Origin: Pleurotus ostreatus/Saccharomyces cerevisiae fusant
Lineage: Eukaryota; Opisthokonta
Assembly: GCA_024196135.1 (NCBI GenBank)
Contig: JAMQCK010000849.1
Coordinates: forward strand, 1-14,901
DNA length: 14,901 nucleotides
Direction: 5' to 3'
Each line of letters opens with the position of its first letter. Position 1 is the stretch's first letter. Made by a program: the position numbers and the translations under genes. Under the pieces are notes generated by a model. That model saw only the letters and a list, made by a program, of their open reading frames with translations. It searched no databases and was not told where the DNA came from. Positions 8,469 to 14,901 of the stretch are shown here, piece after piece.

Positions 8469-9004
8469 GTGATGGCCTCGAGGCTTGAGCTCAACTGAAC
8501 ATCGCTGCTCTTCGCAATGTATATTCGTCCATGATATATCGTATTCGCATCGGTCAGAGTATACTCAGGACGACACAGGACAGCGACAAAGGCACAAAGC
8601 ACCTTGCGCGCCATATTAATATTATTGCCTCTAATCCGGGCTTTGGTACAGTAAGGTAGGTAGTATCCGAGGCCGACACGACACGAGAAGGGATTCCGGG
8701 AGCTAGGGAGACACATCAGTATGTATGGGGTTTGGCTTGTAGGTAAGACAGGAAATGGAGAACGGAACACGAGAGGCTACATTGGGATTTATGCGATATA
8801 TGCGATGAGGGAAACATAGGAAAGGAAAAATACAATGAGCTTGCTCGACATGGGCGTCGAGTAGCTAGTCCATTTGCAGCACTTGGCTGCACCTTGCATA
8901 GCGGTAGCAGGGGCTGCCGCTGTAGTCGTAACTTGTTCACTTCAGAGTGCGCCACCCCCGCTTCAGACGTGCGCGGCCTTCATTTCGTCCGGCGCTTAGA
9001 AAGC
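8469..9004. other. Intergenic between paralogue B and the 420-aa gene
   Basis: This stretch lies 5' of paralogue B and 3' of the 9005-10267 gene. An AT-rich run (ATATTAATATTATTG near 8613-8627) could belong to 3'-end formation. A small imperfect repeat of ATGCGAT occurs near 8791-8806. No plausible coding frame is seen. Confidence 0.5.
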
Positions 9005-10267
9005 TCAGAGACAGTCCTCAGGCGTCGCCGCCCACGCATTGCCCTGCGCGCCCCAAGAATAGAGGCCGCCAGCGACGACCTTTGGCTGCTCCTTAGCCTT
9101 CACCTGCACCCCACCAAACTGCATCCGCTCGCCCAACCCCATGCCCCACACTGCGTCCGCGTACAAGCCCGGCGCGTACGACACGCCCTCCACGCGCGGC
9201 GTCGGCGCCCAGCTCTTCGCGAGCCCCTCGTACGCGTCGCACACCGAGGACGCGACGATCCGGTTTGGCGCGGCGCGGAACATGACCGCGGGGTCGGCGA
9301 TCTTGTTCGCGAGGCGCGTGTCGACGCGGAGCGCGTCGGCGGGGATGGGGGACGCGGGCAGGTTCGCGTTGGGGATCGAGTGGAAGAGGGACTTGAGGTC
9401 GGGCTCCGGGATGGAGAAGGAGGGCGTGGGCGACGCGGGGGTGGAAAGGTCGGAGAGCGAGGCGCACGTGCTGGCGGGCGAAAGTGAAGGAGTTACGTCA
9501 TCGGTCGCTTGGACCGACGCGTTCTCCTCATTGTTCTCGGGAGTGGCGTGGGTGGCCTCATCGGCGGCGGGCGCTGCCTCGATGGCGGTGACAGACTCTT
9601 CAGCGACGACGGGGGCGTCGTCGGTGGTGGCATCAGACGCCTCCGGGGTGATCGCGCGCGCCTGGGGGACGGCGATGGCGAGGGGGCTCGGCGTCCTGAA
9701 GTACGGCACCGCGTAGACATCAGGCACGTTCGTCGACGTCTCGAGCTCTTCCGCGAGAGCAGCGGCCAGCGCGTTCGCGATGGCGTCTTCCTTGCTGGAG
9801 ACGCTCCCATCGTCGACCTCGGCATCGCCGGCATTATAGCCAGGCGCGTAGACGGGGACCGGGGCCACGGCGCTAACGATCGCCTTGTCCTTGTCCTGCG
9901 CGTCCACCTCCAGGTCCGCTTCGCCGCCAGGCGGGGAGGAAGGAGCGGAGGACGTGTCCGAAGACGAAGACGAGGACGCCGACGAGGAGTAGTCGGACTG
10001 GTCCGAGTCTGGCTCCTTTGTGGCGGACTCCGCCGCCTGGGCGTACGGCGTCAGGTCGATCGTGGCGCGCGACGCGGGGCGCGCGTAGGGCGTGAGGTCG
10101 ATGGTCGCGCGAGACGCGGGACGAGAGGGCGGGGGAGTCGCTACCGCCGGCTCCATCGCCGCGGGCGTGATCAGGCTCACCACCGCGCGCTTAAGGGAGC
10201 TGAAGAGACCGCCGCGGGCGGCAGGGGCGGCGCCCTTGTCGGCAGTCTTGCGGGAGAGGAGGAACAT
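9005..10267 (-). CDS. Low-complexity protein of unknown function with a tandem 14-residue repeat
   Basis: A single open frame encodes 420 aa. The N-terminus (about 1-40) is basic and amphipathic (KTADKGAAPAARGG, FSSLKRAVVSLI). A perfect tandem repeat RPASRATIDLTPYA follows at residues 49-62 and 63-76. A Ser/Asp-rich tract (about 88-115) and a long Ala/Glu/Pro/Thr-rich, probably disordered middle come next. The last 70 residues are more ordered, with Gly and aromatics (SYAPGLYADAVWGMGLGERM, GGLYSWGAQGNAW), and may be the conserved core. There is no signal peptide, transmembrane segment or known catalytic motif. The GC-rich, Ala-heavy composition creates long shadow frames on the other strand. 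The single-exon coding region is unusual among its intron-rich neighbours, but a 5' UTR intron is likely just upstream (10362-10311). A regulatory or scaffold role is possible, but nothing in the sequence proves one. Confidence 0.75.
   Translation of the reverse strand: MFLLSRKTADKGAAPAARGGLFSSLKRAVVSLITPAAMEPAVATPPPSRPASRATIDLTPYARPASRATIDLTPYAQAAESATKEPDSDQSDYSSSASSSSSSDTSSAPSSPPGGEADLEVDAQDKDKAIVSAVAPVPVYAPGYNAGDAEVDDGSVSSKEDAIANALAAALAEELETSTNVPDVYAVPYFRTPSPLAIAVPQARAITPEASDATTDDAPVVAEESVTAIEAAPAADEATHATPENNEENASVQATDDVTPSLSPASTCASLSDLSTPASPTPSFSIPEPDLKSLFHSIPNANLPASPIPADALRVDTRLANKIADPAVMFRAAPNRIVASSVCDAYEGLAKSWAPTPRVEGVSYAPGLYADAVWGMGLGERMQFGGVQVKAKEQPKVVAGGLYSWGAQGNAWAATPEDCL
10040..10123 (-). 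repeat. Tandem 42-bp coding duplication
   Basis: Two adjacent 42-bp units (10123-10082 and 10081-10040) both encode RPASRATIDLTPYA. They are nearly identical, with mostly silent differences, so the duplication is recent or the peptide is under selection. Confidence 0.85.
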
Positions 10268-10310
10268 GATTCTAGTCGTTCCACTGGGTGATTGGTACGG
10301 ATGCCACGAA

Positions 10311-10362
10311 CTGCGATGAAAGGTAAGCGACGCTTTCCTGGCAAAGGGGCCTTGCCACGCAC
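10311..10362 (-). other. Candidate 5' UTR intron of the 420-aa gene
   Basis: On the minus strand, AAG|GTGCGTGG at 10362 is followed by a GCTTACC branch-like site and ATCGCAG ending at 10311. This is a 52-bp intron of typical form, ending 43 nt before the ATG at 10267. Both splice sites match the consensus used by neighbouring genes. Confidence 0.45.
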
Positions 10363-11142
10363 CTTAGGACGGAACAAAGGAAGCCGGATTAGAAAGTCGG
10401 GTCGATAGAGTCGCTAGATGCGTTCGCAAGTCGATTCCTCTCAAGCGGGCGGTGCTCAAGAGTAGTGGCAGATGAGGGTCGGGTGCAAGAAGAGACCTGG
10501 CGCGCGCGCTTCTTATCTGTGAAAGGTCTATGTTGTGTCCCACGGGCCTGTGGGAGCCGTCGGCAGGGGCGGGCACCGACAAAGAGCACCTAAAGGGGTA
10601 TGTAGGGTCCAGTGCGCCGCTCGGGCCGGCGTCATACACCCAGCTTCTGCGTCCCCAGTGCACGTTCCATGCCTGATCCTTGCTTGTGATCAGCCCAGGT
10701 CTATGGTAGACATGCGCCTCGGACTCTCAGCGCGTCCGCTGGCTTTGAGGTAGATACCAACCAGACGCGTCGAGGAAAAAGGTTCGGCGAAGACTGATTG
10801 ACGGAGGTGGACCGGCTCGCCGCCGGATCTATTGTCCTCTATTGAATTCATCGGTTCCGTTGATGAGAAGGACGGCGAGAGCTGGTCTGAGCAGGGCCCC
10901 GCCTCGCACAGCCCGTTGGCAGGAAGATCGGTGTCAAGTGACGATGAACGTAACGCGGGCGCGGCGAGGGAGGAGGAGAAAGGCAAGGAGCATTCAAGAC
11001 CGACGCGTGTATTGTTTTGACTTATTTGATGTCGGGACCCACATGGACCTTCAAATGCCTCCAGATCGTGAAAGTGTACAAATCGTTTCGAAGTGTTCAG
11101 ACGGCCTCGTATCTCACACTACGTGTACATTTATGAGAAGGG
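10363..11142. other. Intergenic region with unresolved overlapping open frames
   Basis: This is upstream of the 420-aa gene and downstream of GH71. Two frames overlap on opposite strands: + 10802-11020, ending DERNAGAAREEEKGKEHSRP, and - 10986-10690, ending RRMSTIDLG. Neither begins with ATG nor has clear upstream splice partners. Either could be a terminal exon of a small gene, but I cannot support one. The promoter side (about 10400-10620) has no clear TATA box. Confidence 0.4.
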
Positions 11143-13084
11143 CTAGTTCGACTGCGCGACGTAGGCATTGAAGTTGTAGACCTCAGGCGCCGCCTCGAAC
11201 CGGAACTCGACCGGGGTGCATGTTGCTACAACTTCATCGTCGCGGTCCATAGTAGCTCGCATGCCATGCCCGGGACGCAGTGGATGAGAAAGCTTCGTCA
11301 AGCCAGCCTGAACGTGATGCACGGCCTCCTCAGATGAGGATCCTGTCGAGCCATGGCTCCGTCCTCCAAAAGTCACTTTCAAGCGAGAGGCGAAAGAGCG
11401 CGAGGGCTTGGGTTCTTCGGTGGGCGATGTGTCTTCTCCATCCATACTTGTACTCAGTCTGACCGTCGCCGGAGCCGTGGCTAGCACGACGGCCCAGAAC
11501 TTGTCGTCCGTCTGCGCAATAGTATAGTAAGTCCTCGCTCCAAGACGTACGCTCTCCTTGAAGCTCACCAACTCCCAGTTATCCGGCCTCGGCACGTTGT
11601 CATTTCTTGCCTCTGCGTCCTTCGGATGTGGCCTTGCCCACATGAATATCTGATCCTTCTCGACGGGCGGATGACGCCCTTCACGGAAGGCGCGAGCGAA
11701 GTAGGCGGTGAGCGCCATCCATGGCTCGTGTGGGAATCCGTCGACCCAAGCCTGCGAATTCGGTTGTGCGCCGCGGACTGGGGCGATGTAGTGGCATTCG
11801 CCGTAGTCTGCAGGAGGAATTATCAACATGTCGTGTCGCAATACGAGTGCGAGACGCAGGGACCCTGGTGAGAGACGCACCATTCCAAGAAATGACTTGC
11901 ACGAGGTCGACCCGGTCGCGCATGGCTAGCAGCTTCTCCCATCGGCGAACGTAGAGCCAGTCATCTCCGCGATAGATCCACTGACTTTCTTTAGCTGGCT
12001 GCTTACAGCAAACCACTGACCACGCACATTCTTATTCCACGAGTCCTTCCCGTAATGCTACTCCCTCGTCAGCCTAATTTCATTCGCACGACAGACCCTA
12101 CTCACCGTAAAGAACCAAGGCGAAACCGCAGCCATATAGGGCCGGCCTTCCAAATGGCGAAGATGGTGCACATCGGAGTCCAACGCAGGCTTCTCAATCT
12201 CCCTTCGATGAGAGCTGGGGGAGAGATGTAGAGGCCATCCGCCGTTCCACTGAATTGACGTGTTAGCGTTACATTGCAAGCTAGGTCCCACATAAAAGGT
12301 CGCGCGTACGTGAAAGTACCCATCCATCGACGCTAGGGTCGGATATCGGTTGGGATCGATGAAGAAGGCGGGGATTAGGGTTATTGGGCCCTGCGCGATA
12401 TTGTCAGAGAATTCATCGGCCCAGCACGAACGTCTTTACGACTTCTGGGAAGTGAGGGGCGACTCACAGGCGAATGCGCCTCCAGCCTCTGCTTCGCCAT
12501 ACCCCACGCCTCGTCCAGGTGCGAGCAGCCGAACGTCGCATCTTGACCGGCGAAGGTCGAGATGACCACCCGCTCTTCGTCCGGATAGCGGAACATGTTG
12601 GGGTGGTGGGCGAGGCGGGCCATGTACGAGGCGAGGTGGTCGACGTCGGCGGGGGTGGAGGAGGGGATGGAGCTGGGTGGGGGTTGCAAAATATGTGTTG
12701 TGGTGAGAGAGTGGGATACCAGAAACGGGAAATATTTCTCACCTCATATCGAAACTGAGAAAGAACTTAAGAGGGGACTGCATGGCCGCCGCGATGGCGA
12801 AGCAGTCCAGCACTCGGTCTCGCTGCCATTCCTCGCGGCCTACGTTCAGCACGAAGCCATCGCTAGAAGTGATTTGAGCAAGCGAGATAATATGATGAAA
12901 TAAGAATCACCCACAGCCCCGCTCGTTCCTTGCAGTCGATAAGGTCCTGCTCCCAATCATGGGCTGTGTACGGGTAGGTGTTGCCCACCATGAAGCTGCG
13001 TGGTTTCAACACATCTGATTCTGTCGGAGTTGAGGGATTGTAAAGGACTTACTGAGCAAAGACATATTTCTGCCGCGCGGTCAT
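11143..13084 (-). CDS. GH71 alpha-1,3-glucanase (mutanase), ten exons
   Basis: The exons on the minus strand are 13084-13053, 12995-12915, 12862-12743, 12672-12468, 12390-12310, 12249-12106, 12057-12028, 11980-11881, 11807-11569 and 11511-11143, giving 466 aa. The enzyme hydrolyses alpha-1,3-glucan of fungal cell walls. GH71 hallmarks appear in order: KYVFAHFMVGNTYPYT (6-21), GLDGFVLNVG, FFLSFDM, PAFF, YFHWNGGWP, HYGKDSWNKNWIYRGDDW, ISWNDYGECHYI (Asp265 and Glu268, the acidic pair of the WNDYGE motif), MWARPHPKDA, and a C-terminal beta-rich part ending YNFNAYVAQ. The last intron (11568-11512, 57 bp) has no stop and keeps frame; removing it restores NWELTDDKFWAVVL. A Ser/basic insert of about 40 residues (ending GSTGSSSEE) lies in the C-terminal domain. 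The chosen start gives no signal peptide, and I find no upstream signal exon. This is odd for a wall enzyme. Confidence 0.9.
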
Positions 13085-13358
13085 CGTCAAGAGCAGGAGG
13101 TTGGGCGCAAGAGCGGACGCTAACACCGAACTTGAACTTAGCCTGCGGCAATCACCGACGAGGCGCCCACACCCGCAGACGACAATCCCACGAGACGGAG
13201 TGCATAAGGCAGAATATTACAGCATGGGGGAGGACACGAGAGTCTACAGCATGGTACATTTCATACACACAGCAGTGCAAAAAAACAACAGACAACAGAT
13301 GGATCGTACAACAGATTAGTGGGACCCCGCCTTCACTTCCTCTTTGAGCCTCCACTCC

Positions 13359-14458
13359 TCATTGGGCCTCCGCGACCTCCAGGAACTTCGCCCACTCCTC
13401 CTCGGGCACGTCTGGGTAGCTCTCCTCGATGCTTGGGAACGACCGCGCCTTGACGGCCTCCGTGTACTTTTGCACGCCCGCGTCCCGCTCGACCTGGCAA
13501 TCTGCAAACCTGCGCGCAAACTTGGCCTTATGCCCAGACCACGTCCCCATGATGTCGTCCCACACTAGAGCCTGCACACGCATGTCAGTCCCTTTGCGAC
13601 AACACGTAAAGATCAGCTAGCCAGCCAGCCACTCGCCTGCCCGCTCGTCTGGTTGCCCGCGCCCACACCGATGGTGGGGATGCGGAGCCGCTGGGTCAGA
13701 TACGCGCCCAAATTGCGCGGGATCGCCTCGAGCACGAGCGCGAAGGCGCCCGCCTGCTGCAAAGCTAGCGCGTCGCGGAGCACGCGCCGCGCGCCCGCCG
13801 CCGTGCGGCCCTGCACCCTGAACCCGGAGAGCATGAACCGCTGCGGCATGAGCCCGATGTGGCCCATGACGGGGATCCCGATGTGCGAGAGGCGCTGGAC
13901 GGCGTCCGCGAGCTCGGCGCCGCCCTCCATCTTGATGGCGTCGGCCTTGCTGGCCTGCGTGAGGCGCACGGCGTTCCGGAGCGTCTCTTCAGTAGAGACG
14001 CCGAAGGAGCCAAAGGGCATGTCGGCGACGATGAAGGGGTGGGTGGCACCGCGGGAGACGGCGCGCGCGTGGTGGATCATCTCGTCGAGGGTGAGTTGCG
14101 AGGTAGAGTCGTAGCCGAGGCAGACCTGCGCGAGCGAGTCGCCGACGAGGATGATGTCGGTGTTGGGATTGGCGGAGGCGGATTTCGCGGTAGGGTAGTC
14201 ATACGCGGTGAGCATAGCGATCGGCTCGCGGTTGTTGTGCATCTTCTGCAGATCGGCGACAGTGACCTTTCGTCGTGCAACTTGGGGGGATGGGTCAGAC
14301 GAAGGCTACACGCGTTATAGGGGATGGGGGAACACACCTTCAGTAGTCTCGCGCACCTCAGGGCGCACGCTCATCCATCGGCGCCACTGCAGAGCAGCAG
14401 TTCCCCTCCCCGCGCGAAGGGGAAGTCGTGTGGCATTGTAGGCGCAGACGCTGAGCAT
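13359..14458 (-). CDS. ECM31: Ketopantoate hydroxymethyltransferase (PanB/Ecm31), three exons
   Basis: The exons on the minus strand are 14458-14338, 14280-13637 and 13571-13359, giving 325 aa. The enzyme transfers a hydroxymethyl group from methylene-tetrahydrofolate to 2-oxoisovalerate, making ketopantoate for pantothenate and CoA. Residues 1 to about 40 are Arg-rich and lack acids at the start (MLSVCAYNATRLPLRAGRG), a mitochondrial targeting peptide. The core shows MLTAYDYP (63-70), VGDSLAQ (Asp88), ADMPFGSFG (Asp127), KMEGG (Lys157, Glu159), GHIGLMPQ (His181), LVLEAIP (Glu225) and GVGAG. These include the metal-binding aspartates and the catalytic glutamate known from E. coli PanB, with matching 39-residue Asp-Asp spacing. 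Intron 1 is GT-AG (57 bp). The second junction only works as GC-AG (13636-13572), giving SGQALVWDD. A TATA box lies about 80 bp upstream. GH71 follows 274 bp downstream on the same strand. Confidence 0.94.
13572..13636 (-). other. Probable GC-AG intron in ECM31
   Basis: The exon ends CAG and the intron begins GCGAGT. It ends GTGTGCAG after a CTGAC branch-like site, 65 bp in all. Splicing here joins GNQTSGQ to ALVWDDIMG in phase, matching the conserved GQVLVWDD region of the family. Reading through meets a stop within six codons. Confidence 0.75.
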
Positions 14459-14536
14459 TATGGTACAGGAAGGAGGGGGGAAGGGGGAAAAGCAGATGCA
14501 GTCGATAAGACCTAGGCGAGGGCTTGTAGGCGCAGA

Positions 14537-14544
14537 CTTATAAA
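14537..14544 (-). promoter_or_regulatory. TATA box of ECM31
   Basis: The minus strand reads TTTATAAG, about 80 nt before the ATG at 14458. It sits in the 166-bp gap shared with the divergent gene starting at 14625. It also excludes longer N-terminal extensions of the ECM31 frame. Confidence 0.6.
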
Positions 14545-14624
14545 GGATAGGCAGCACGCGCTAGAAGGCAGAGTACGTAGCGAGGCGTCTTGATGATCAT
14601 CGCAGAATAAAACGACAGGTCAAA

Positions 14625-14901
14625 ATGGGATCATCTTGTCATCTCCGGCAACATGAGCCGGGAGGCATAAGCGGCACGGCGCCCCTTGGCCCCCAGGGCG
14701 TGCATCCGCTGCACTCGGGGGTGCCTCGAGCCCGGATAAGGGCGCTTCGGGTTGTGTACCAGGCGATGATGACGGGCGAAATCAACGAGCATCAACCGAA
14801 CTTCGGGATCGACGCGAAGGCGTTCATCTCACGGGCGGCCCTCGGTCCGACCCACGTGAAGCAGGGAACAATGGCTTCCCAAAAAGCAACAATTAACGCG
14901 C
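14625..14901 (+). CDS. Start of an unrecognised gene, cut by the window edge
   Basis: An ATG in good context (A at -3, G at +4) opens a frame of 92 codons without a stop to the edge. It begins MGSSCHLRQHEPGG. Gly2 with Ser and Cys5 resembles an N-myristoylation/palmitoylation signal. The second half has strong coding character: GC-ending codons and a balanced peptide (YQAMMTGEINEHQPNFGID, AFISRAALGPTHVKQGTM). I do not recognise the family. The true start could be an internal Met, and introns beyond the edge cannot be judged. It is divergent from ECM31 with 166 bp between start codons. Confidence 0.5.
   Translation, partial: MGSSCHLRQHEPGGISGTAPLGPQGVHPLHSGVPRARIRALRVVYQAMMTGEINEHQPNFGIDAKAFISRAALGPTHVKQGTMASQKATINA

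Noticed and set aside
9509..10291. 260-codon + strand open frame rich in Arg and Gly
   Set aside because: It is a GC-rich shadow of the 420-aa minus-strand gene. Its composition is the expected complement of Ala/Ser/Pro/Asp codons.
13859..14320. 153-codon + strand frame over ECM31 exon 2
   Set aside because: It is antisense to an exon with a complete set of PanB motifs, so it is a codon-bias shadow.
1..14901. Transposon, CRISPR array, rRNA or terminal repeats
   Set aside because: No transposase or reverse transcriptase motifs, long inverted or direct repeats, spaced repeats or rRNA-like sequence were seen. The repeats found are short and local.

Overview
The window looks like nuclear DNA of a filamentous basidiomycete, probably an Agaricomycete. 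Genes sit on both strands and are GC-rich. They are cut by short introns of about 47-80 bp with GT(G/A)xGT-type donors, CTRAC-like branch points and (C/T)AG acceptors. Reading across these junctions rebuilds well-known fungal proteins. The organism is inferred from gene structure and protein families only; no marker gene fixes it.

Layout, left to right. 1-1130: no intact gene, but a coding-like stretch with two stops at 650-1033 may be a gene relic. 1231-2313 (+): a secreted, Cys-containing protein with an aerolysin/ETX-MTX2-like Ser/Thr-rich region, behind a clear TATA box. 2859-3626 (-): an all-helical protein of unknown function. 4127-5319 (-): a 3-hydroxyacyl/3-hydroxybutyryl-CoA dehydrogenase in six exons. 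5555-7019 (+): a peroxisomal-type adenine nucleotide carrier (SLC25) in five exons, divergent from the dehydrogenase across about 235 bp. 7499 to about 8349 (-): a second helical protein, clearly a paralogue of the one at 2859-3626. 9005-10267 (-): a 420-aa low-complexity protein with a tandem 14-residue repeat. 11143-13084 (-): a GH71 alpha-1,3-glucanase in ten exons. 13359-14458 (-): mitochondrial ketopantoate hydroxymethyltransferase (panB/ECM31) in three exons, with a probable GC-AG intron. 14625 to the edge (+): the start of an unrecognised gene divergent from panB.

Functional themes. The dehydrogenase and the peroxisomal ATP carrier share a promoter region, and both belong to fatty-acid oxidation, so co-regulation is plausible. 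GH71 acts on alpha-1,3-glucan of fungal walls, and panB makes the pantothenate/CoA precursor ketopantoate. The most novel material is the pair of divergent helical paralogues, which bracket the dehydrogenase/carrier pair and match no family I can name. The aerolysin-like secreted protein lies next to one of them. No mobile element, rRNA, tRNA or CRISPR array was found.
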